DNA of 64,000 nt from Bemisia tabaci. Taxonomy: Eukaryota > Arthropoda > Insecta > Hemiptera > Aleyrodidae. The notes below the pieces were generated by a model that was not told where the DNA came from, ran no database searches, and saw only the letters and a program-made list of their open reading frames with translations. Below, one piece after another: positions 26,201 to 32,660 of this stretch (positions are counted from its first letter, which is position 1; the number at the start of each line of letters is the position of its first letter). A program made the translations under genes and the position numbers. The stretch covers positions 496,001-560,000 of the forward strand of contig NC_092794.1 in NCBI RefSeq assembly GCF_918797505.1, read 5' to 3'.

Positions 26201-29200
26201 AATGTACTAGGGTTGAAAAAAATTTGGCCCTTAAGAAAGTGTGAAAAATGGCATCATTGCAACCTTAAATTACCTCAAGGATCAAATTGGATGCATATTT
26301 CAAAAGAATCCAATTTTTGGAGAATTTTAGCGCAAACCGCACCTAAATAGCTTTTTATGTTCGAAAGAAATGGAACTCGATGGTTTTCAACTCGGCAACG
26401 CTGCTACGCGGATCGAAATTTTTTTCGAAACTTTGGAAAAAGGCATATCCTATAGTAAGGAATAATATAATGAAAATTGGTCAAAATCCACGAGGGGGGG
26501 GGGGGGCATTTTGCCGATAACAGGAAAAGCTAATATGCCCAACACCGTAAAAATTAAAGTCCACCAATTTTATACAAATTTCATTACTTCATTTTAAAGG
26601 TACAATCTCTCTGTAGTGGATTCTCAAGGGACCGACCACCTTTGCCGCCATAGAGAGGGATCCGCTATGGTGAAAGTATGACCCGAACAGACAGAAAAGC
26701 AACAGAAAATCAAATTGCACGAACACGTGGAGGGGGGGGGGGGGGCAATAATGAAGAATTAAGAGACGTACCTCACGCACTCGATGTAAGTGATCTTCGT
26801 TTGCTTCTTGCCAGTACGGAAATGAACATCCTCGACTTCATTAGTCCTGCATGTTTGTAAGCATTGGCAATTGTGGTCGAGGTAATGCACAGCCATGCTC
26901 TTTCAAGCAAGCATACGAGTAACGCAAAACTGCACTTTGACCCGCCCGAGACTCCGAGGCCTCCGGTCGGTATGATCTCCGCTGCCAGACCGCCGCTGTA
27001 GAGAAAGTCACTGCCGCTATACAGAACGGAAGATACAGGTATTTAACATAGGAAGTTCAAGAAACCGGCCTATTTCGCCGCTACAGAGAAATTTCCATTT
27101 TAAAGATGGCCGCTATAGAGAGATTGTGCTGTATTAAACTACCTTTTTTCAGCTTTGGCACGAACTATTTGATTCAGTACAAAGTGATAGTGATTGACAA
27201 ACAAGCCATTGAATCACAGGTGTCAGCTCCTCCCGCGGGACTACCGGAGGTTCACGCAAACACAGCAGCACTGCCTAATTGTGTCAGTTACGTAACTGAC
27301 ACTTGAAAATGTGAAATAAAAGATGATACAAAAAATGAAACTTGGCAATCAATTCTTGAGATATGAGGTGGTATTAATGCTGCCTTAAAAGTTTTCTAAA
27401 CTTTGGGGACATCCTGTTAGTTCAATAATTTTAAATTGAGGATTTTGTGTACCTAGTGTGTGATTAGTGCTGCCGACCTAAAAATCACCGGTTTTCATAA
27501 AAATTAAAGTTTTCATGGTAGAAAAAGCCAACTTATTAGTAAGGTTTGGTCGAGAAGACTCCAGCGATTAATTTGATGACAGTTTTGAAACTCCTGGTTC
27601 CATCTGGCGAGATAAATACTGCACTTAATACAACTGCGAAAATACGTTGCCGATTGTGGCGACATTCTTTCTGATGACTTTTCTTGCTTAAAAATAAACA
27701 TGTAAGTTCAAAAGGACAATTTTCTTGAACATAAGAGTCTCCTTGCGGCAAATATTGCCGAAGAATCCATGATCAGTACTGATTTATCACCGCGAATTGC
27801 TTTTTTTGCTTCAAAATCAGGGTTGGCGACGCGTAACCGACCGGATATTTTCGGCCTTTAAAGTCACATATTATTAAATACAATCATAATTTATCATACT
27901 TTTTAGTATGGATAAGTTCAAGGATATCATTTCTATTGATTTATCAACTTGGTTTTCAATCGTTTTGCGCTGTGTCATTTATAACCCAGGGTGACCCGAC
28001 CATTCCTTTTATCGTGAAATCACCCATACACTCCATAGGTTAACCAAGAGTTTTCAGGACTTCAAACTTGATATAATCCTAAGCAAAATTATGTGACTGG
28101 CGATGAGAAAAAAAGAATGTCGATATCTCTAAGGAAATCCATTCTATAGAATGGGCCCATTTACACGAACGAAGTTATGTGCTCAAAATTTCAATTGCAG
28201 ATAGACCTCTTTTGCATAAAGTAGTCGAAACGTCAATATTTGATCATGGGGATCTGCATGAAATGGAAGATCTCATTCCTGGATCACGCGACACCTCACC
28301 TGCCACCCGTAGAGATTCATACAGAGCGTGTGTTACCTACTTGAGCATGATTTTCATTTACCATTTTGGATTTGGAACATTCTTCGCATTAAATGTCGGT
28401 TTTTGACTTGAAATTCGGATTCTGCGACCAAAGAAACATTGAAATCGATACCTCACTCGGCGTTGTTTCATGGTGATGATTTGTTCACCCTCGCGGTGGC
28501 AATTTTGGCTGCCTTCGGCTGAAATGGGTGGGAGGGGGGGGGGGGAGGTTGCGTTCCAGGAAATTCGGAATTTCCAACATGTATCCTCTTCCTGGATATC
28601 TAAACCGCGTATATTTTAATATTTTCACCTTTAGATCACCATGTTCCAGATGAACAGTAGGGTGGATCGCATTGTTCGACTTTGAGAGGAGAAACGCGTA
28701 TCTTCGAAAAAAAGTTGTCAAATGGGCCCCATATGAAGTACCCAAAATTTCGCCGCATAAAATTGACCCCCTAGTGCCGCATGAAGGACTAAATTTTTAA
28801 TATATTATATTAAAGGTTCAAACACATGTTTCCGTACAGATTATGTCAAATTGCTGATCTAAAGGAAGTAAATTTCGTCCGTGTTGACGTATCGTGCACG
28901 AGTAAAGCACAATTGGCCTGTTTTCACCCGATAAATAGGCGGTAGCGTCCTCCAGAATGGCCCATTTACAGTAATGTCGTAAAAATAAGTGTGACAGATT
29001 TTGCCGAATTACGACCACAAGGGCCGAAATTTCGTACGTTTTGGCGTATTTCTAACCGTTCACCCACAAACATGCGGAGAGGGCGTTCGAGCGATGCACC
29101 GCGCGGATCGTCGCGCTGCGTCCACGTGGTGCCCGCTTTGACCGTTTGGGGCCGGCCGGTCGGTCCAGGGAAACCCGGCGCGACGCGCGGCGGCAAGGTG

Positions 29201-32119
29201 CCGGCACCGGTCGGTGTCTATGCAGCTGTAATCTCATTGGCAAATCCCGTGTTCGGGAAATTTCAGCTATGAGGAATCTTTGAAAGTTAGATAAGATGAG
29301 TGACGATCCACGACCCTCTGAGTTGTACTAGTGCTGACCTACTGTGATCAGTTGTCGCTCAAGTTTCTTATCGTTACGATCTCGCTCCTGCGACTCGAAG
29401 TGAAGTGACTTGTATCTCGATCTTTCTGTCTCTCCAAAACAGCTCTTTTCAGTGCTTAATTATCGCGAACGGAATGGCGAAAAATACGCCCCAAAGTTCG
29501 TCGCAACCAATTTTCGGCCGAGCGTCAATCCCGGCTTGTTCGCAAAATTAGGGCTACTTAGTGCTACGACGCGAGATACGTAAAAATTGTTTAATGCTTC
29601 AATAAAGAAAATAAAAATAAACCTGAAGTAAAAAAAATTGAAGACTTTAGGAAAGTGGCGAACAAACTTGTTGATATTTGCCCGTAGTTGCGTAGCTTAG
29701 CGAATAAGTCGGGATTGATGCTCGGAACCTTTCACGAACTTTTTCCACAACACGGTCAACCACTTTATGCACTGTTGGTTCAAGTCCACCGTTTTCCGAT
29801 CGTAATACTTCACGAGTGTAAAAATAATATTTTATTACTTCCGTATAGGCTGGTAAAACAGTTCCTCTTAATTTTGCTTTGGGGCGTATTCTTCGCCATT
29901 CCGTCCGCGATAATTAAGCACTGAAAAGAGCTGTTTTGGAGAGATAGAAAGATCGAGATACAAGTCACTTCACTTCGAGTCACAGGAGCGAGATCGTAAC
30001 GATAAGAAACTTGAGCGACAACTGATCACAGTAGGTCAGCACTAGTACAACTCAGAGGGTCGTGGATCGTCACTCATCTTATCTAACTTTCAAAGATTCC
30101 CCATAGCTGAAATTTCCCAAACACGGGATTTGCCAATAAGATTACGGCTGCATAGACATCGACCGGTGCCGGCACCTTGCCGCCGCGCGTCGCGTCGGGT
30201 TTCCCTGGACCGACCGGCCGGTCCCAAACGGTCAAAGCGGGCACCACGTGGACGCAGCGCGACGATCTGCGCGGTGCATCGCTCGAACGCCCTCTCCGCA
30301 TGTTTGTGGGTGAACGGTTAGAAATACGCCAAAACGCACGAAATTTCGGCCCTTGTGGTCGTAATTCGGCAAAATCTGTCACACCTCATTTTACGACATT
30401 ACTGTAGATAGGCCATTCTGGAGGGCGCTACCGCCTATTTATCGGGTGAAAACAGGCCAATTGTGCTTTACTCGTGCACGATACGTCAACACGGACGAAA
30501 TTTACTACCTTTAGGTCAACAATTTGACAAAATCTGTAAGGAAACATGTGTTTGAACCTTTGATATAATTATTAAAAATTTAGGCCTTTTAGGCCTTCAT
30601 GCAGCATTAGGGGGTCAATTTTATGCGGCGAAATTTTGGGTACTTCATATGGGGCCCATTTGACAACTTTTTTTCGAAGATACGCGTTTCCTCTCTCAAA
30701 GTCGAAAAATTCGATCCACCCTAATGAACAGTTGTACTAAACGCGGTGGAATTCGATCAGAAACAATAGAAAACTTGCATTTACTATAAAAATTTCAAAT
30801 TACGATATTTCGATAATAGGATCAGCCAGGATTTTGATTATTCGTGATTTTAAGTTCACACGTATCGTAGATTCACCCCTTACAAACCGTTTCTGGGTAC
30901 ATTTTTCTCGGCTTCAAGACCACTGTGACTGTACACTGGACAGTTTTCTGCTCATCTGCATACGATCTGAACTGTTTTACACTACAAAAATCCGATTTTA
31001 GGACTCACGGAAAATTTACTGGCTATAAATTGGTCTAAAATTGACCAAACTGTCAAACATTATATACCAAAAGAAAGCTCTTTTAATGACCCTTCATTTA
31101 AAAAAAATTCAAACCGTTTCTTCAGTTATTAGCAAAAAACCGTTTTTCGTATGTCCCATCCTCCCCCCAGGGGAATTTGAAAAAAATTCAACCATTTTTG
31201 GGTGTGTCAGTTCGTGCCTGAAAAACCACACTTGAAATAAAAATGAGATTTCACCCTGGGCCCAGTTTCAATGGCAGATGGAACAATCTCTTCATGGTAA
31301 CTCACAAAAAGAGCTTACTACTCTAATTTATTCACTGGATAATATAACTCGAGAATTATTGAAAAAGCTCAAAAAGTTTCCTAATTTTTGCTAATTTAAG
31401 ATAAAATAAACTTCTTAAGGTAAATGCACCTCTTGTTTTCAAGACTTTATGTCATAAAAGCCGTAAGGCTAAAAGGAAAAAAATGATTTTTAGTATGCAG
31501 AAAAAAGGTTTCAATGATGGAATGGAGATTCTGCATGAATTGGGGATTTCTTAATTGATGATTGTTTCAGAGAGAAATTTTACGGTAAGAGTGATGGATG
31601 CCTTGAAAAAATGCATCAGTACCTTCTAAGATTGGAAAAATTTTTGGGGCTCCCGACTAGTTCCGCTGAAAATTACATTAAATGGCAACTAATGGCAAGG
31701 GAAAGGAGGGAAATGGCAGGGGGAATTCGAAAAAATTCAACACTTTTTTGGGTGTCTCAGATCATGCCCTTCAATACCTGAAAAGATGAGGAGATTTTAT
31801 TCTGGGTCCAGTTTCAATGACAGATGGAACAACCTCTCTCTAACTTAACGCTGGCTATTTGTTGTGTTTTTGAAGTAGGTTTATTGAAGATTCCTTAACT
31901 TTGTTGCAACCCCCATTATTGCTATCAAAAATTTGATTGAGTACTGAAACTTAACTTTCAGGTGATGTAGCAGTGACTCCAGGTAAATCACCCTCTGGGT
32001 TGGTCAACCGGCTCTATGGCACAGTCATGTCTGCCAAAACGTATAGTAACCAGGTCTTTGGAAAAGCTTTATCATTCGGGCAAGCGCCTACCTCATTAAT
32101 ATCTGCTCTTAAATCTTGA
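978..32119 (+). CDS. EPHX4-like: Epoxide hydrolase 4-like alpha/beta-hydrolase, five exons, 5' end missing
   Basis: Exons 978-1102, 13196-13471, 23474-23628, 24323-24574 and 31962-32119 join in one frame to 321 residues plus TGA. All internal junctions are AG/GT, and the introns are 12.1, 10.0, 0.7 and 7.4 kb. Seen in order are the oxyanion motif HGFPDFW (residues 21-27 of the visible part), the nucleophile elbow VVGHDLGA with Asp90, a cap region, the lid motif DWTGPINYFRN with its tyrosine, the acid in VGNKDN, and the catalytic His in NSGHFPHQEHPE. These are the hallmarks of the alpha/beta-hydrolase-fold epoxide hydrolases, which open epoxides to diols; EPHX4 relatives are usually membrane-anchored at the N-terminus, and that part lies outside the window. 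The usual GHDWGA reads GHDLGA here. The C-terminus extends about 50 residues past the hydrolase core in a separate exon. The substrate is unknown. The introns are filled with foldback transposons. Confidence 0.88.
1103..1379. other. Start of hydrolase intron 1, no feature seen
   Basis: This AT-rich intronic sequence lies between the exon donor and the first foldback element. An open frame starting at 1144 runs through here into the element but has no recognisable protein character. Confidence 0.6.
1380..4309. mobile_element. Foldback element with TAGTCCAGG ends, carrying a CXC-protein remnant
   Basis: The two ends are inverted copies: about 545 bp at 1380-1925 matches the reverse complement of about 3776-4309, starting with TAGTCCAGGCAT on both outer edges. 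The arms are nearly identical, with mirrored short open frames at 1651-1833 and 3866-4048. The trinucleotide TAG flanks both ends and could be a 3-bp target duplication. The central part is not repeated. It holds a broken Cys-rich reading frame (2619-3161), a 15-nt G run (2044-2058) and two 15-nt C runs (3422-3436, 3584-3598). The superfamily is not established. The element lies in intron 1 of the hydrolase gene. Confidence 0.8.
2619..3161 (+). pseudogene. Cys-rich CXC-type protein remnant inside the foldback element
   Basis: One frame runs about 181 codons with two in-frame stops, TGA at 2883 and TAA at 2991. Before the first stop it reads through PPTEDAAKLH, FLQIQTWLG and PLNWGW to FCGC. 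After it comes CGCRKTGLKCSNVC followed by a further C-x2-C and Cys-Asp-Asn. The spacing of Cys residues resembles tesmin/TSO1-like CXC modules, and the TGA lies where the second copy at 34.9-35.4 kb has Cys, so it is probably a nonsense change. An acidic and basic tail follows (Glu-rich, then RPKRRRLF). The upstream start is uncertain. The function is unknown; it is probably an element-encoded DNA- or zinc-binding protein. Confidence 0.55.
4310..4423. other. Spacer between two foldback elements
   Basis: These 114 bp separate the two intron-1 elements. The spacer ends in six Cs (4418-4423), and the right end of the next element also abuts a C run, so the C tract may be its target site. Confidence 0.5.
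6702..7095. repeat. 197-bp tandem duplication in the foldback loop
   Basis: Copies 6702-6898 and 6899-7095 abut head to tail and differ at only a few positions. Neither has convincing coding content. The high identity points to a recent duplication. Confidence 0.85.
8614..9691. mobile_element. Solo LTR, 1078 bp, with TTACC target duplication
   Basis: The sequence starts TGTTC and ends GAACA (5'-TG...CA-3') and is flanked by TTACC at 8609-8613 and 9692-9696. Removing it and one TTACC restores the right foldback arm exactly as predicted from the left arm at about 4598-4605, so both edges are certain. A 1.08-kb TG...CA segment with a 5-bp duplication and no internal region is the mark of a solo LTR left by LTR-LTR recombination. 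It contains an imperfect 95-bp tandem repeat (from 9094 and 9189). Which retrotransposon family it belongs to cannot be told from an LTR alone. Confidence 0.85.
9874..10227. other. Intronic spacer beginning with a C run
   Basis: Thirteen Cs (9874-9886) are followed by unremarkable AT-rich intron sequence. No coding or repeat signal was identified. Confidence 0.5.
10228..10415. mobile_element. Decayed half of a CAGGGTG-type foldback
   Basis: The segment is clearly related to the right arm of the 54503-55441 element: it has a GGACCCCCCTT tract, then a GGGGTCGATTACC-like block, and ends with GGGTCACTCGGTGTA where intact copies have CCACCCTGTA. Only one arm is present and it is strongly diverged, so this is an old fragment. 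Confidence 0.6.
10416..11388. other. Intron 1 sequence without identified feature
   Basis: AT-rich sequence with A-rich stretches near 11140-11190. No exon, RNA gene or inverted repeat was recognised. Confidence 0.5.
11389..12060. repeat. Degenerate satellite-like array of TCGAT-rich units
   Basis: Three larger units begin near 11389, 11597 and 11829 (spacing about 208 and 232 bp). Each contains a block with TTTTTCAAGGAT and TTCGAGCG-like motifs followed by many short repeats of the form ATGTCGATGAAAA. The 178-codon open frame on the - strand here (11516-12052) is a by-product of this repetition (Ile/Asp/Phe-rich), not a gene. A similar TCGATCGATTCA-rich array occurs at 46136-46440. Confidence 0.75.
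12061..12772. other. Intron 1 sequence, no feature except a C run
   Basis: It has mixed composition, with a moderately GC-rich patch at 12410-12490 and 14 Cs at 12703-12716. The open frames across it look random. Confidence 0.5.
12773..13060. mobile_element. Small inverted-repeat element (MITE-like), about 290 bp
   Basis: GTAGCTCTTAGGGCCCAAAA at the left is mirrored by TTTTGGGCCCCAAGAGCTAC at the right, with weaker mirrored similarity further in (GCCAACCT). It has no coding capacity. The exact ends and target duplication are unclear. Confidence 0.5.
13196..13471 (+). CDS. EPHX4-like: Hydrolase exon with the nucleophile elbow
   Basis: The acceptor AG ends at 13195 and the donor GTATG starts at 13472. 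The exon completes the split Arg codon from the previous exon, then encodes ALDLKGFGDSDKP, the nucleophile motif VVGHDLGALLGW with catalytic Asp, and ISCPHPN, which leads to the cap domain. It ends two bases into an Arg codon. GHDWGA is the family norm, so Leu at the fourth position is a substitution next to the nucleophile. Confidence 0.92.
13472..17274. other. First part of hydrolase intron 2, gene-free
   Basis: This is 3.8 kb of AT-rich intron. It includes a 31-A run (14261-14291) and a T run near 14420-14438 but no recognisable exon or clear inverted repeat. Open frames here are short and of random composition. Confidence 0.55.
14261..14291. repeat. Poly(A) run of 31
   Basis: An uninterrupted A homopolymer. 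It could be the tail of an old retroposed sequence, but no SINE or LINE body was recognised next to it. Confidence 0.8.
17275..18258. mobile_element. CAGGGTG foldback element flanked by TA
   Basis: It begins CAGGGTGATCC and ends GGATCACCCTG with TA on both sides, as expected for a TA target duplication. The two halves are near-perfect reverse complements around a centre at about 17766, so arms of about 0.43 kb enclose a short loop. It contains CAAAATGGC-type motifs and a GCATAAAAAAAGAAAACTTT block shared with the 22041-23073 element, so the two belong to one larger family. It is non-coding; mirrored short open frames are by-products. Confidence 0.8.
18592..20232. mobile_element. 1.64-kb palindrome centred on a CAGGGTG module
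   Basis: GAAAGAGGTTGTTCC at the left is mirrored by GGAACAACCTCTTTC at the right, and nearly the whole 0.8 kb between matches as inverted arms around a centre near 19412. The innermost 19241-19586 has its own CAGGGTGTCC...GGACACCCTG ends flanked by TA. Either a CAGGGTG element lies exactly at the centre of a larger palindrome, or the larger palindrome arose from it. All open frames inside occur in mirrored pairs and are not genes. Confidence 0.8.
19241..19586. mobile_element. Inner CAGGGTG inverted-repeat module
   Basis: 346 bp with CAGGGTGTCCCGG / CCGGGACACCCTG ends and TA on each side, almost a perfect hairpin. Internal sequence (GGGGTCAATTCCC, TTTCATGGTCCC) is shared with 54503-55441, so it is the same family. 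Confidence 0.75.
20272..21920. mobile_element. 1.65-kb palindrome with a 0.4-kb loop
   Basis: The left arm, about 20272-20900, is the reverse complement of about 21290-21920, starting GAAAGGACCCTACAAC and ending GTTGTAGGGTCCTTTC. The loop is AT-rich and non-coding. It lies only 40 bp from the preceding palindrome. A diverged relative is present at 52331-53116, sharing the GATCTTGG / ACTTTAAA block. The element class is not identified. Confidence 0.8.
22041..23073. mobile_element. CAGGGTG foldback element flanked by TA
   Basis: It begins CAGGGTGCGGCAAAAGTCT and ends with the matching inverted sequence GACTTTTGTCCCACCCTG, with TA on both sides. The arms extend about 0.45 kb each and are slightly more diverged than in neighbouring copies. 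It shares the GCATAAAAAAAGAAAACTTTTGGCG block with the 17275-18258 element. Confidence 0.78.
23074..23473. other. End of hydrolase intron 2
   Basis: Plain AT-rich intron that ends in a TTCTTCTTTCTTTATTGTAG polypyrimidine tract and acceptor. Confidence 0.6.
23474..23628 (+). CDS. EPHX4-like: Hydrolase exon encoding part of the cap domain
   Basis: The acceptor TTGTAG ends at 23473 and the donor GTGAG starts at 23629. It completes an Arg codon and continues WIYFSQIPLLPELEAL, which matches the aromatic-rich QxPxxPE segment of epoxide hydrolase cap domains. It ends one base into a Glu codon. Confidence 0.9.
23629..24322. other. Hydrolase intron 3 (694 bp)
   Basis: The only short intron of the gene. 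It is AT-rich, has no repeat or coding signal, and ends in TTTTAATTTTTCAG. Confidence 0.75.
24323..24574 (+). CDS. EPHX4-like: Hydrolase exon with the catalytic acid and histidine
   Basis: The acceptor TTTTTCAG ends at 24322 and the donor GTAAG starts at 24575. It encodes the lid motif DWTGPINYFRN, then VPCLLIVGNKDN with the charge-relay Asp, and NSGHFPHQEHPE with the catalytic His. Read through the donor, the frame would stay open for about 50 more codons to a stop near 24730, so retention of intron 4 would give an alternative C-terminus. Confidence 0.92.
24575..28309. other. First part of hydrolase intron 4
   Basis: Gene-free intron. It contains one fragment of the GGGGCTTGGAGGAC family (25398-25735) and G runs at 26494-26506 (13 G) and 26732-26745 (14 G). 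Open frames of 60-110 codons here have no protein-like character. Confidence 0.55.
25398..25735. mobile_element. Partial copy of the GGGGCTTGGAGGAC foldback family
   Basis: It starts GAGGGGCTCGGAGAGGAAGGC and runs through GTGCAGTTTTTG, TTTCGAAATTACATGGATCC and GAATATGCATTAAGACTAGT, all blocks shared with 56485-56945 and in part with 35604-35862. Only one side is evident, so this is a truncated copy. Confidence 0.55.
28310..28560. mobile_element. Decayed fragment of the giant foldback family
   Basis: GAAATTCGGATTCTGCGACC, ATCGATACCTCACTCGGCG and GGCAATTTTGGCTGCC follow the same order as the 8480-8600 arm of the 4424-9873 element, but with many substitutions. It carries a 12-nt G run at 28534-28545. 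Confidence 0.5.
28650..28657. repeat. Left 8-bp target duplication ATGAACAG
   Basis: Perfect direct duplication of 30724-30731, immediately outside the TAGGGTGGATCG terminus. Confidence 0.9.
28658..30723. mobile_element. hAT-like foldback element, 2066 bp, with 8-bp target duplication
   Basis: The termini are TAGGGTGGATCG and CGATCCACCCTA, directly flanked by ATGAACAG on both sides. An 8-bp duplication and a YAGGG-type terminus are typical of the hAT superfamily. The arms are long inverted copies (about 0.85 kb) that include a GC-rich block (about 29080-29220 and 30165-30310), and every open frame there occurs as a mirrored pair. The two halves are unequal near the centre: the right arm keeps a stretch of reading frame missing from the left. 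The insertion is in hydrolase intron 4, and the empty site can be read directly from the flanks. Confidence 0.85.
29647..29899 (-). pseudogene. Frameshifted reading-frame remnant at the centre of the hAT-like element
   Basis: On the - strand an ATG at 29899 begins MAKNTPQSK. After a probable frameshift near 29880 a second frame stays open with RGTVLPAYTEVIKYYFYTRE, then VVDRVVEKVRERFR, ending at a TAA at 29649-29647. The helical, charged composition looks protein-like. The mirrored left arm starts with the same Met-Ala-Lys-Asn-Thr-Pro-Gln (29473 onward, + strand) but has lost about 150 bp. The family is not recognised. It may be part of the protein that mobilised the element or a captured fragment. 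Confidence 0.4.
30724..30731. repeat. Right 8-bp target duplication ATGAACAG
   Basis: Pairs with 28650-28657; see that entry. Confidence 0.9.
30732..31961. other. End of hydrolase intron 4
   Basis: AT-rich. A block near 31120-31280 is partly repeated at 31720-31830 (TTTTTGGGTGTCTCAG / CCAGTTTCAATG / GGCAGATGGAACAA), a degenerate direct duplication about 580 bp apart. It ends in AACTTTCAG. Confidence 0.55.
31962..32119 (+). CDS. EPHX4-like: Last hydrolase exon, C-terminal tail and stop
   Basis: The acceptor AACTTTCAG ends at 31961. The exon completes a Gly codon and encodes a 52-residue tail with NRLYGTVMSAKTYSNQVFGK before TGA at 32117-32119. The tail lies beyond the catalytic domain and is Ser/Thr/Lys-rich without a clear membrane segment. 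It matches no part of the hydrolase fold that I recognise. Confidence 0.75.
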
Positions 32120-32660
32120 GCCTACCAACTTCTTGATCTTTTTTCCTGTACTATGGTAGTTTAATTCCAAAAATTTCAAGACTGAAGCCATTTATAGCTG
32201 AAACTCAATTGTGATATCCATTAATAATTAAGTACATCACCTTTTAATACCCTATTCAATCGAGTGTTCTTAAAACTTTGCCTCTACTTTTTAAAGAAAT
32301 AATTTAAAGTAATTTATTTTTCCTTTGTGCGTCATTTTGAGTTACCTTTTCTATTTATGTATTCCTATTTTGTTTGTTCTTGTCTTTGCTCTTTTTTGTT
32401 TCATGTTTTCCTATTAAAATCATCTTGGTCTCTGAATAAATGAGTTATTTATTTTTTGAAACAAGCAACAACTAACACTTAAGGGGGATCCCTTTAAAAT
32501 AAAAGCATAAAAACTGTTCCTCAGTATTGTGAGAAGTACATTTGCATGATATTTCCGCCACAGTAATGTGACGAGCACTCTAGCCAAAATACCAGTATCA
32601 GATATTTTTGAAGTGGATACCATATTTAATACATATTTACTATCTATTTTATACAGTATT
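32120..32660. other. Hydrolase 3' UTR and flank
   Basis: T-rich sequence without repeats, containing the AATAAA signal at 32435. It ends at the boundary of the next transposable element. Confidence 0.6.
32435..32440 (+). promoter_or_regulatory. Candidate poly(A) signal AATAAA of the hydrolase gene
   Basis: A canonical hexamer 316 bp after the stop codon, followed by a T-rich region. Its position suits a 3' UTR of about 340 nt. Confidence 0.6.

Noticed and set aside
28991..30382. GC-rich open frames of 60-100 codons on both strands inside the hAT-like element
   Set aside because: Each has a mirror partner in the other arm and several overlap in different frames, so openness follows from GC content and the palindrome, not from selection on a protein.
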